From Ancylomarina sp. DW003 (GTDB taxonomy: Bacteria > Bacteroidota > Bacteroidia > Bacteroidales > Marinifilaceae): a DNA stretch of 64,000 bases. The notes below the pieces were generated by a model that worked only from the letters and a program-made list of their open reading frames with translations, searched no databases and was not told the origin of the DNA. The stretch is from NCBI RefSeq assembly GCF_029029505.1, contig NZ_JAKJSD010000006.1, positions 1 through 64,000 of the forward strand. The letters are read 5' to 3'. The position numbers were made by a program, and so were the translations under genes. How positions within the stretch are numbered: position 1 is the stretch's first letter; every line of letters begins with the position of its first letter. Below, in pieces: positions 45,872-53,710 of the stretch.

Positions 45872-48598
45872 CTAGAAGGTATAGCTTAAGCCCATGCTTA
45901 GTTTCACCCCTTTATTATAAGATTTCACAAGCCAATCCTGACTCGTATTTTCCTGTGTTCTTTCAATGTCTTGATTAAGTATATTCTTTGCTGAAAAGCT
46001 TAAGCCCCATCGCTTAATTTTTGATTTCAATACAAAATCAAGTGTGTGCACAGCTTTATCAACTTGATTACCCAAACTTGAATAGCCAATCAGATTCAAG
46101 CGATCGGAAACATAGCCATAAATCAAAGTCGATGTCACTGAATTTTGCCCGTCATTCCATGCATATTTATAAGTCAAATCTGCATTCGCAATCATTGGAG
46201 CAGCTCCCTGCAATTCTTCCTCATCCTTATTAAAGTTGGCATTGAATTGCCCTTTAGTTTGGCTAATGATTTTATCTGCATTCAATTCTTGCTTGGTTTC
46301 CATCAAAGTTAGGTTGGTGCTTAGAGATAATTTCCTGGTCGATTTCTCTGATGAGATAGACCATAAATCCTTTTTCAACTCAAACTCTAAGCCATATAGA
46401 TAAGCCCAATCGCCAGTGTTGGCATAAGTAAATTCGTTACCAGCAGAGGCTCTTACAAATTTGTTTATAGGATCGATTATATATTTACCAAAAGCAGCTA
46501 CGGAAATCAGTTCACTTGGTTTAGGAAAGAATTCCCACTTAATCTCGCCATTGTAATTGGTTGATGGTGTTAGAAAAGGATTACCAACCGTAACATCGGT
46601 AATACCTTCGAAAAGGAATAAGGCTGTTTCTTTAAACTGAGGAAGTGTGTATGTCATACTTGTTGCAAATCTTAAGTTCGATTTGTCATTCAAGGCATAT
46701 CTTAAAGATAGGTTTGGTAACACTTTCAACTCAGTAAACTCTTCTTCTCCTTTTCCTAATGAAGTTTTGTATTCAATTTGCTGATTGACATTCTCTACCC
46801 GAAAACCAATTAGAGCCAAAAATCGAGAATTAAAATTGTATTCTAAACTGGCAAACCCAGCGTTAATAACTTGTTCGCCATCATAAGTTGATAAGCTTAC
46901 AAAATTGTTTGATAGCACGCGAAGGTCAAACTTATCATTCTGAAGGTTTTGATTGTTGAAATAGGCATCCACATCTAAAACATCAACCAACTGATTCGTT
47001 TTTATCTTGTGGTTAAATTGAGTGGCTTCGAATGCTCTTTTCTTAAATTTACCTGAATATCCGAAAGTAATTTTCCCTTTATAATCTGCGTCATCAAAAC
47101 CTTTACCAAACTTATAATCCAGGCTCAAGTTTGTAGCCAACTCGTCTTCAGTTAAATCATGGAAATACCTGTTATTATTGGCTTGATCGTTTGTAGCAAA
47201 CATCTTCTCGTTCTCATCTTCACCTTCCAGAGTATTGTGTCTTCTATCGGGAACAATATTATTTACTGTATTGTATGCAACACCCCAATTCAGATCCATA
47301 TCCTTTTTCAGCTTATGCTCTCCTAAAAGTTGGTTAACAAGAACTGTGTTCCTTTCATATTCGGCTCTTCGCACATAAGCTCCAAGCTCTGCTAAATCGA
47401 AAATTGTTCCTCGTAAATTCTTTAGTGTTTGTTCTGATGTATTGAGTAGAATTGAATTGTAGAATAGTTTATTCGATGCCCAATTGTAGTTCAAATTCAA
47501 CATGCCTGTTGTTTGCGTGTTGTACTTAAATTGCTCCCCCTCCAGATCGGTTCTTACATAGTCGCTCCCATTAACTTTTCGTTGTAGTAGATCGCTATAT
47601 GCATATTCATTGTCGAATGAAAGACTAGCAAAAGCATTTAAGTCTGAATTTTCGAACTTAAAACTTTTCCCTCCTGATAGAGAAAAATCAAAATTTGGAT
47701 AAACCCTCTTTTCTTCAGGGTTCCAAGTGCTTTCAAAATCGTAAACGCTCAAATCTTGTGGGTAGTTAAAATCATCAAAGCCTAAACTTCCAGGCCCATC
47801 GCCCAAATAAAATTTATCGGCATCGGCTAAACTTAAATTATAACCCGATTTCAAACCAATCTTTAAGAAACGATTTCCCGAATGGACTTTAGAAACAACA
47901 TTAATATTCGCTCCTGCAAAATCGCCATACAAATAGGCCGTCGAAACCTTTTCAACATCAACAAACTCAATAATATCTGTTGAAAACAAGCCGAGATCAA
48001 TGTTTTTTAACTCTGCATTATTAGAAGGTAATGGTAAGCCATTCAACGTTGTTGTATTATAACGATCACCTAATCCACGAACACTTAAGCCCTTATTCCC
48101 TTCTTGCTTACTCACTCCAGTGATTTTACTGGCTGCTGAAGCGGCATCGGATATACCTTGAGTGGCTAACTGTTGGGCTCCTATTGATTGTTTCATCACC
48201 GATGATTTCTTCTGATCCATCAATAAAACTAAAGCCGATTCTCGTTTAGCTTTAGCTATTACCACAACATCGTTCAGCTTTACAGCCGATTCTCCCATTT
48301 CAAAATTGATAACTGGTGCATCTCCTTCAACAATTTTGATATTTTCTTTAACAACTTTCTCGTATGAAATAAAAGAACACACCAAATTAATTGTCCCTAC
48401 CGGTACATTATTAAGTATATAGTTGCCGTCAAAATCAGTTACTGTCCCAATTGTTGTTCCTTCCACATAAACCGAAGCCCCAATTAATGTTTCTCCAAGT
48501 TTAACGTCTTTCACATTTCCGGTTACGCTCGTTTTTTGAGCAAACGAAGTCAAAAAAGATAGGTTTAATAATATAAGTATGAATACTTGCTTTGTCAT
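45872..48598 (-). CDS. TonB-dependent receptor paired with the duplicated lipoprotein
   Basis: A 908-residue outer-membrane receptor. A signal peptide (about 1-20, ending SFAQ) is followed by a carboxypeptidase-like domain (about 23-105, GETLIGASVYVEGTTIGTV). The plug (about 125-240) contains SVRGLGDRYNTTTLNGLPLP and GDFAGANINVVSK. The barrel ends in GVKLSMGLSYTF. It differs from SusC-type receptors in lacking their long barrel, and the partner is not SusD-like, so glycan import is not indicated. The upstream region carries 11-bp-phased TTAACAT repeats. Substrate unknown. Confidence 0.88.
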   Translation of the reverse strand: MTKQVFILILLNLSFLTSFAQKTSVTGNVKDVKLGETLIGASVYVEGTTIGTVTDFDGNYILNNVPVGTINLVCSFISYEKVVKENIKIVEGDAPVINFEMGESAVKLNDVVVIAKAKRESALVLLMDQKKSSVMKQSIGAQQLATQGISDAASAASKITGVSKQEGNKGLSVRGLGDRYNTTTLNGLPLPSNNAELKNIDLGLFSTDIIEFVDVEKVSTAYLYGDFAGANINVVSKVHSGNRFLKIGLKSGYNLSLADADKFYLGDGPGSLGFDDFNYPQDLSVYDFESTWNPEEKRVYPNFDFSLSGGKSFKFENSDLNAFASLSFDNEYAYSDLLQRKVNGSDYVRTDLEGEQFKYNTQTTGMLNLNYNWASNKLFYNSILLNTSEQTLKNLRGTIFDLAELGAYVRRAEYERNTVLVNQLLGEHKLKKDMDLNWGVAYNTVNNIVPDRRHNTLEGEDENEKMFATNDQANNNRYFHDLTEDELATNLSLDYKFGKGFDDADYKGKITFGYSGKFKKRAFEATQFNHKIKTNQLVDVLDVDAYFNNQNLQNDKFDLRVLSNNFVSLSTYDGEQVINAGFASLEYNFNSRFLALIGFRVENVNQQIEYKTSLGKGEEEFTELKVLPNLSLRYALNDKSNLRFATSMTYTLPQFKETALFLFEGITDVTVGNPFLTPSTNYNGEIKWEFFPKPSELISVAAFGKYIIDPINKFVRASAGNEFTYANTGDWAYLYGLEFELKKDLWSISSEKSTRKLSLSTNLTLMETKQELNADKIISQTKGQFNANFNKDEEELQGAAPMIANADLTYKYAWNDGQNSVTSTLIYGYVSDRLNLIGYSSLGNQVDKAVHTLDFVLKSKIKRWGLSFSAKNILNQDIERTQENTSQDWLVKSYNKGVKLSMGLSYTF

Positions 48599-48647
48599 TT
48601 TCCGTCTTAAATAAATCTATTCGTATTTCTATTTCTTGTTCACTATG

Positions 48648-48736
48648 CGATTTTAGACAAGAAAGACGACAAGCATGTTAAATTCTCTTTAAGTGAAAAT
48701 TATCAAAACAGAAAAATCATGTTAAATATATGTTAG
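48648..48736 (-). promoter_or_regulatory. phased TTAACAT repeats upstream of the TonB receptor
   Basis: On the minus strand TAACAT occurs at 48735-48730, 48724-48719 and 48680-48675, offsets of 11 and 44 nt, so all share one helical face. The last copy is followed after 19 nt by TAAAATCG (48655-48648), a weak -7. This is consistent with an OmpR/PhoB-type activator replacing the -33 contact. Confidence 0.5.
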
Positions 48737-49020
48737 AGCAAAGTAAATTGTTAAACCAAGCTAAAATTCAGATTAATCAGAGTTAGAGAGATTATTGTTC
48801 TTCCCTCTTAAAACTCCAATAAATTCGGACACTTCAGAATCCAAACCAATGTAAATTCTCTAAAATTACCTTTTAGCCTATTCTCAGTTGAGAAATAGAA
48901 TTCCCCTGTCTTTTTGAGGTTTCAAAACTTTGAAGACATCTCTTTAGAACACTCTACAATGACTATGAATAGGCTCTTTCATAAATTGAAACCACAATTT
49001 AACGCTCAATTTTCAGATGG

Positions 49021-49087
49021 TTAATCATTCCTTAACATATTGGTAAATTTCTTTTAATCAACCCAGATAGGGATTCATGTATTTTTG
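49021..49087 (+). promoter_or_regulatory. four 11-bp-phased boxes plus exact -7 element
   Basis: TTAATC (49021), TTAACA (49032), GTAAAT (49043) and TTAATC (49054) repeat at exactly 11 bp. The last box ends 20 nt before TATTTTTG (49080-49087), an exact TAnnTTTG, so it occupies the -33 position. This is the layout of a PhoB-class activated promoter for the 49190 gene. Confidence 0.6.
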
Positions 49088-49189
49088 GTCATGTAAAAAC
49101 ATAGCAGCACAATCATTATATACAAGCTGCCTTATTAATTATCAATGCTAAATCAACAAAAGCATTATATATAAACTTTAAAAATTGAC

Positions 49190-49564
49190 ATGATGAAAAA
49201 GATCGTATTCCTTTTTACAGCATTACTTATTTTAGGATTGGCTTCTCAAGCTAAAAATATTGTAACACCTAACGGTGATAAAAAAGTAGAAACAGCAGAA
49301 CTGGCTACAATAAATACAACTAGCCTTTCAGGTGTCGTTTTAGATAACGAAACTGGCGAAACATTAACTGGTGTTGCCATACGTTTTGAAGGTTCAGATG
49401 AAGTTGTTTATACCGACTTTGATGGCAACTTTAAGATTGACAACATTGTTCCTGGAAACTACAATATCTTATCTAACTATATTTCATATAGCGACAATAA
49501 GCTTAAAAATGTAAATGTTAACGGGCAGAATAATGTAATTCGTTTAGTTCTAAAAAAAGACTAG
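49190..49564 (+). CDS. exported single CarboxypepD_reg-like domain protein
   Basis: A 124-residue protein with a signal peptide (about 1-21, ending SQAK). A single beta-sandwich of the carboxypeptidase regulatory-like type (about 45-122) starts LSGVVLDNETGETLTGVAI and includes EVVYTDFDGNFKIDNIVPG. This is the same module found at the N-terminus of TonB receptors, but here it stands alone, without plug or barrel. It may be an accessory that contacts the receptor system; that is inference. It is preceded by the 11-bp-phased promoter, and the MORN-repeat gene follows after 9 nt. A second ATG lies one codon inside. Confidence 0.75.
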   Translation: MMKKIVFLFTALLILGLASQAKNIVTPNGDKKVETAELATINTTSLSGVVLDNETGETLTGVAIRFEGSDEVVYTDFDGNFKIDNIVPGNYNILSNYISYSDNKLKNVNVNGQNNVIRLVLKKD

Positions 49565-49573
49565 TTATTACCG

Positions 49574-50041
49574 ATGAAAAAAAGATTTAGCTTAATCCTT
49601 TGTTTCCTAATATACATGCTTATAAATCAAGCATTCTCACAGTCGATAAAAGAAATTGAAGGTTTATATTATAGTGTTGATGGTGACTTATATACGGGAA
49701 CATATACCGAATTCTACGAAAATGGGCACAAGCGTATTGAAATGAACTTATTAGAAGGGAAACGTAATGGAAAAATTACTCTTTTCTTCGAAAATGAAAA
49801 TAAACAGGAAGTTCGCTCCTACATTAAAGGCTTGATGGATGGTACCTGGATTACCTGGAATGATCAATCAATTAAGATTGCAGAAGCTCGATACAAAAAA
49901 AATAAGAAGCACGGTAAATGGTACATTTGGGATGCAAATGGAATCAAAAGGTACGAAATGGAATACGATGAAGGGGAAAAAATTGGAACCTGGCTTATCT
50001 GGGATGAAAATGGGAAACTTATAAAAAAAAGGAAATTCTAA
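49574..50041 (+). CDS. exported MORN-repeat protein
   Basis: A 155-residue protein with a signal peptide (about 1-22, ending QAFS) and about five MORN-variant repeats of the form FYENG.K...Y..G...G.W..W (about 45-150), ending IWDENGKLIKKRKF. Databases often label such proteins YwqK-family antitoxin; nothing here resembles a toxin partner, and the export signal argues against that role. It is co-transcribed with the CarboxypepD_reg-like gene 9 nt upstream. Confidence 0.75.
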   Translation: MKKRFSLILCFLIYMLINQAFSQSIKEIEGLYYSVDGDLYTGTYTEFYENGHKRIEMNLLEGKRNGKITLFFENENKQEVRSYIKGLMDGTWITWNDQSIKIAEARYKKNKKHGKWYIWDANGIKRYEMEYDEGEKIGTWLIWDENGKLIKKRKF

Positions 50042-50076
50042 AATTTTCTATTGTCGGAGTTTTAGTAGTGCTCCTA

Positions 50077-50110
50077 AGTCGCTTGATCAAAAGATTGGGC
50101 GGCTTTTTTT
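50077..50110 (+). terminator. terminator after the MORN gene
   Basis: AGTCGCTTGATC/GATTGGGCGGCT, a 12-bp stem with several G-U pairs, loop AAAA, then a T-run. Confidence 0.7.
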
Positions 50111-50152
50111 CTATTTAAGAGCATCCTTATGCGTTAAAACGGTAAAAACCAT

Positions 50153-50160
50153 TAAATTTG
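50153..50160 (+). promoter_or_regulatory. -7 element of the coiled-coil protein gene
   Basis: TAAATTTG, an exact TAnnTTTG, 31 nt before the ATG at 50191. The -33 region is weak. Confidence 0.5.
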
Positions 50161-50190
50161 GTGCCACCGTAAACGATAAAAGTAATTTAG

Positions 50191-51078
50191 ATGAGCACAG
50201 ATTTGAAAACAGAAAAGAAAGACAAGATTTACAAAATCGTATTAATTTCATTGGGAGTTATCCTACTTACCGTATCTATCCTTTTTCTAAAAACATATAG
50301 AGAAAACAGACAGTATATTTCAGAAATTAAAATTGAAAAAGCTGATCTTGAAACAGAACTTAGAGCTCTTTCTCAGGATTATGATTCTCTACAAACCAGT
50401 AACGATACTTTAAATCAACTACTCGTAACAGAGAAGGAAAAAATTGATGAGTTACTTGAACGAATGAGAGTCTTTAGAAACAATTCGTATTTCGAAATCA
50501 ATAAGTATAAAAAAGAACTTGGAACTCTTAAGGGCGTGCTTCGTAGCTACGTGATTCAGATTGATTCTTTGAATAGTAAAAACATAGAATTAAATGCGGA
50601 AAACTTACGTGTTAAAAAGCAAATCTCATATGTAAAGGAGCGTAACGAAAGGTTAGAAAGCTCAACCAAAAACATGAAAGAGCTTATCTCAAAAGCTTCT
50701 GCTCTCGATGCAACAAATATTAGCTGTTCTCCTATTAACAAAAAAGGTAGGGTAATTAAGAAAATTTCGAAAACAGTAAAGCTAAAAGCTAGCTTTACCC
50801 TCAGAAAAAACATCACTGTAACACCAGGCCTTAAGACTATTTACGCAAGAATTGCTCGCCCTGACGAAGTGATTTTAAGTAACCCTGAAGGTTTGTTATT
50901 CGAATACGAAAATACACAAATGGCTTTCTCAGCTAAACGTGATATCGAATATGAAGGTAATGAGCTAGAAGTTTCTATTTTTTGGGATAACGATGGTAGT
51001 TTAATTAAAGGCGAGTACACTTTAGATCTATTTACTGAAGGTATTCATATTGGAAATGCAAGTTTCATTCTGAAGTAA
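50191..51078 (+). CDS. membrane-anchored coiled-coil protein
   Basis: A 295-residue protein of unrecognised family. A basic cytoplasmic N-terminus is followed by one membrane helix (about 14-33) and a long coiled coil (about 40-170, heptad-like runs of Leu/Ile/Lys/Glu). The C-terminal domain (about 195-295) is beta-rich, with KLKASFTLRKNITV and LEVSIFWDNDGSLIKGEYT. The C-terminal part would lie in the periplasm and looks like a small beta-sandwich. Such proteins are common in Bacteroidota, sometimes annotated as chromosome-partition proteins without evidence. A single-gene unit with its own -7. Confidence 0.7.
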   Translation: MSTDLKTEKKDKIYKIVLISLGVILLTVSILFLKTYRENRQYISEIKIEKADLETELRALSQDYDSLQTSNDTLNQLLVTEKEKIDELLERMRVFRNNSYFEINKYKKELGTLKGVLRSYVIQIDSLNSKNIELNAENLRVKKQISYVKERNERLESSTKNMKELISKASALDATNISCSPINKKGRVIKKISKTVKLKASFTLRKNITVTPGLKTIYARIARPDEVILSNPEGLLFEYENTQMAFSAKRDIEYEGNELEVSIFWDNDGSLIKGEYTLDLFTEGIHIGNASFILK

Positions 51079-51159
51079 TATTTCGAAACTTTGAAAATAT
51101 TAGATGTCCTTTCTCTTAAATTATAGAGTTAGGACATTTTTATATCTTTTAAATTACAA

Positions 51160-51864
51160 TTAATACAGAATCAGAAGTAATAATTTAATCACCCATGGAG
51201 CTAAAATAGCTGTAATAACACCATTCAATGCCATTCCTAATCCTCCAAAAGCACTAAAATCAGGTCCTTTCTCGCTAATACTTGCAGTTCCTAAAGCATG
51301 CGCTGTTGCCCCTAAACTTAAACCTACCGATTTAGAATCGTTCACACCAATCAGTTTAAGGTAAGCCTGGCCAAAAATGGCTCCTAAAACTCCAACTAAA
51401 ATCACAAAAGCAACTGTCAAAGAAGGAATACCTCCCATTTGATTTGACACTTCAATAGCAATTGGTGTGGTAACCGATTTTGGTGCTAAAGATATCATTG
51501 TTGCCTTTGAAGCTCCAAATAAATAGGCAATCGTAAATACAGATAATATTCCTGTTAAACTCCCAGCTAACATAGATAAAATAATCTTTTTAAAATCAGC
51601 TTTTATTTCTTCAAGGAAACTGTACAAAGCATACCCCAAAGCTATGACTGATGGTGCTAACCAGAAGCTTATAATTTGAGTATTACTTTCATAATCTTCA
51701 TACGAAGTATCTGTTATCAACAGAAAAGCTATAACGACTCCTATAGTTATCAGAATTGGATTTAACAAAGGTGTTTTATACTTCTGTTGTAATTTCTTCG
51801 ATAGAATAAATACGATCAAAGTCAGACAGACATGGACTAAGGGAGAATTAATAAGTTCTTTCAT
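51160..51864 (-). CDS. lrgB: LrgB/CidB-family membrane protein
   Basis: A 234-residue polytopic membrane protein of the LrgB family, described as antiholin-like, or in other lineages as a glycolate/pyruvate carrier component. The family region includes ALAPKSVTTPIAIEVSNQMGG and GATAHALGTA. The start is the ATG at 51864, which overlaps the lrgA stop as TAATG and so couples translation. The longer frame (to 51948) would overlap lrgA by 85 nt and is rejected. No LytSR-type regulator is adjacent. Confidence 0.92.
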   Translation of the reverse strand: MKELINSPLVHVCLTLIVFILSKKLQQKYKTPLLNPILITIGVVIAFLLITDTSYEDYESNTQIISFWLAPSVIALGYALYSFLEEIKADFKKIILSMLAGSLTGILSVFTIAYLFGASKATMISLAPKSVTTPIAIEVSNQMGGIPSLTVAFVILVGVLGAIFGQAYLKLIGVNDSKSVGLSLGATAHALGTASISEKGPDFSAFGGLGMALNGVITAILAPWVIKLLLLILY

Positions 51865-52199
51865 TAGGATCGTTTTTTCATAATTAAGCCTACAACCGTC
51901 AAAATCAGTAAGCCACTCAATACGATTGCAACTGAAATCGGCAACCACTCTTGTTTCAATACTCTATAGTGGCACATTAGACCAACACCAGCAGGTATAA
52001 AAAACATGGCCATATTATTTAGTAGAAAATTAGCGACATCTTTTACATCCTTAGTTTTAATTAGTTTCAACTCCAATCCCACAACCAGCAATAGCATACC
52101 AATAATACTCCCGGATAATGGGAGGTGAGTATAAAAAGAAATCGATTCACCAAGGAACCATAAGCCAAGAAATATGGCTATCTGTTTAATTAAAATCAT
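51864..52199 (-). CDS. lrgA: LrgA/CidA-family membrane protein
   Basis: A 111-residue, four-helix membrane protein of the LrgA/CidA holin-like family. It contains LPLSGSIIGMLLL and the conserved FFIPAGVGLM. It is the partner of the downstream lrgB. The ATG at 52199 is used (the TTG at 52205 overlaps the -7). An exact -7 element sits only 3 nt before this ATG, so the mRNA may be leaderless or start within the codon region. Confidence 0.9.
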   Translation of the reverse strand: MILIKQIAIFLGLWFLGESISFYTHLPLSGSIIGMLLLVVGLELKLIKTKDVKDVANFLLNNMAMFFIPAGVGLMCHYRVLKQEWLPISVAIVLSGLLILTVVGLIMKKRS

Positions 52200-52202
52200 A
52201 CA

Positions 52203-52210
52203 CAAAAGTA
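52203..52210 (-). promoter_or_regulatory. -7 element immediately before lrgA
   Basis: TACTTTTG on the minus strand (exact TAnnTTTG), separated from the lrgA ATG by 3 nt. No -33 at the right distance. Confidence 0.4.
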
Positions 52211-52242
52211 AGCTTTCCTAATCTCCCTGAATCCCAAAAATT

Positions 52243-52273
52243 AAAAAATCCACCCTTGTGAGGTGGATTTTCT
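52243..52273 (-). terminator. terminator after the 152-aa exported protein
   Basis: On the minus strand AAAATCCACC/GGTGGATTTT, a perfect 10-bp stem, followed by T-rich sequence. Confidence 0.85.
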
Positions 52274-52313
52274 AATTTTGAAATAAACCGTATAATTTAA
52301 TGTAATTTCATTC

Positions 52314-52772
52314 TTATTTAAAAAGGGTACGCGATCCAAAGGCTCTAAAGCCAACTAGCATCGAAACACAGCCACTTTCAGTATCTTCCGGATTTTGGTT
52401 CTGATCAACAATAACTCTTACAATAAAATCATCGGTACTTTCCACCGAGAAATCCCAAGCCTTTGTAAAATCTTCATCTTTATTATCGTACAATACGTTG
52501 TACTCAACATCCAACAATTGAAATCTAATCTTCCCCAACTGATCTTCTCCTGCTACCAAAACTCTATATTCCTGATCAGCATAAAAAGTCAATTGCAATT
52601 CAGCTGTTTCTCCTTCTGAAAGAACTGTATTATTAAGTTGTCCGTTAAAAGTATATGGACTTAATAAGGGAATACAATCTTTCTTGGTAAATTCATTACA
52701 CTGAGAAAATGCAAAACTCGAAATACAAGTTAATGCTATAATTAGTGTGATATATTTGTAAATTTTACTCAT
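52314..52772 (-). CDS. exported protein of unknown function, 152 aa
   Basis: A signal peptide (about 1-23, ending AFSQ) precedes a small beta-rich body with YTFNGQLNNTVLSEGETAE, a two-layer pattern resembling pre-peptidase-like or galactose-binding beta sandwiches. Cysteines at about 25, 33 and near the C-terminus (ESGCVSML) could form a disulfide. The end GFRAFGSRTLFK is basic. I do not recognise the family. The 298-aa lipoprotein gene lies 41 nt upstream in the same direction, so the two may be co-expressed. Confidence 0.65.
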   Translation of the reverse strand: MSKIYKYITLIIALTCISSFAFSQCNEFTKKDCIPLLSPYTFNGQLNNTVLSEGETAELQLTFYADQEYRVLVAGEDQLGKIRFQLLDVEYNVLYDNKDEDFTKAWDFSVESTDDFIVRVIVDQNQNPEDTESGCVSMLVGFRAFGSRTLFK

Positions 52773-52813
52773 CCTTACGATTATTATTTATCAACAAAAC
52801 TCCTTATTCAACT

Positions 52814-53710
52814 TTACAATTCTGTAATTCGCATTCGAATTCTATCATTAATAACCTTTACTTCCTTTAAAATATTTGGAGGTATATTTAGCTCAATTTT
52901 ATTACCAATAACTGGCTTCCCTTTTTTAGAAATAAGCTTAGCCTTTCCTGTTCTCACTTGACCTATCTCTTGAAACTTAGCATTCAATTTCTTTAAATCC
53001 GGTAAAAAATCCTGAACACGTTTTTCGTCCGAGAACTGGCTCATAAGAGCCAACAAATTTTTAACTGAATATCGTTGCTCAACAATTAGTTTTACCATAT
53101 CGTTTTCAGGAAACTCAGGATCTAAAATATTAGTTGCCAAATAAAGTGTTTCAATCCAACCTCCAAAAATAATTAGAGCAGCAGTACTTCCTCGCTGATT
53201 TTCCTTTAAGTAACTATCGGAATCTGTAAATGTTTCTGTAATAATTCTTAATAGAGAATCTTGATTCTGAAGATTCTTCTCAAGACGTTTAGCAATTTTA
53301 CGTTCCCCTTCTTCCGGAATTCCCAACTCACGCGTAAATTTCTTAACAACAACTAAAAATTTAGCAGCATCCTGATATTGTTCGTAAATCCTGATGTAAC
53401 TCAAATCAGCACCATAAACACCCATATTCAATGCTTTATCTGCCTGAGTTAAGTAATTTTCTGAATTAGAGCTAGGATTTAACAAATCCGGATGATAAGG
53501 CAGATCCATTCTTTGAATAATGTTAGTCACCTCAACTGGAGACGGGACATTATAAAAGATATTCTTAACCTTTTTCAAACTCTGTGGGTTACTAGGCAGT
53601 TCTTTAACATTATTTGTAGTTGCCTTTGTTTTATTTTGACAAGCTATCGAGATAATAGAAAAACCTAGCAATATTAAAATAGAGGATAATCGAATGCTAA
53701 ATCTGAGCAT
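52814..53710 (-). CDS. lipoprotein of unknown function, 298 aa
   Basis: The signal peptide ends SIAC (Cys24), followed by QNKTKA, with no acidic surface signal, so it is probably periplasmic-facing. The mature protein is mainly helical, with YLTQADKALNMGVYGADLSYIRIY, a KFTRELGI segment and a central GSTAALIIFGGWIETLYLATNIL helix; the C-terminal 60 residues look beta-rich. I recall similar unnamed lipoproteins across Bacteroidota but no characterised member. It is first in a two-gene unit with the 152-aa exported protein. Confidence 0.65.
   Translation of the reverse strand: MLRFSIRLSSILILLGFSIISIACQNKTKATTNNVKELPSNPQSLKKVKNIFYNVPSPVEVTNIIQRMDLPYHPDLLNPSSNSENYLTQADKALNMGVYGADLSYIRIYEQYQDAAKFLVVVKKFTRELGIPEEGERKIAKRLEKNLQNQDSLLRIITETFTDSDSYLKENQRGSTAALIIFGGWIETLYLATNILDPEFPENDMVKLIVEQRYSVKNLLALMSQFSDEKRVQDFLPDLKKLNAKFQEIGQVRTGKAKLISKKGKPVIGNKIELNIPPNILKEVKVINDRIRMRITEL

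Larger units (their letters stand above)
48599..49189. other. 591-bp divergent regulatory region
   Basis: No gene. It separates the leftward receptor/lipoprotein pair from the rightward CarboxypepD_reg/MORN pair and carries 11-bp-phased repeats near both ends (48648-48736 and 49021-49087). The middle (about 48740-49015) shows nothing recognisable. Confidence 0.6.

Noticed and set aside
43573-48598. SusCD-type glycan locus
   Set aside because: The partner is not SusD-like, and there are no glycoside hydrolases or hybrid regulators nearby.
49574-50041. Naming the MORN protein an antitoxin (YwqK family)
   Set aside because: It has a signal peptide and no neighbouring toxin, and the name is a database label only.
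51864-51948. N-terminal extension of lrgB
   Set aside because: It would overlap lrgA by 85 nt; the TAATG junction marks the real start.
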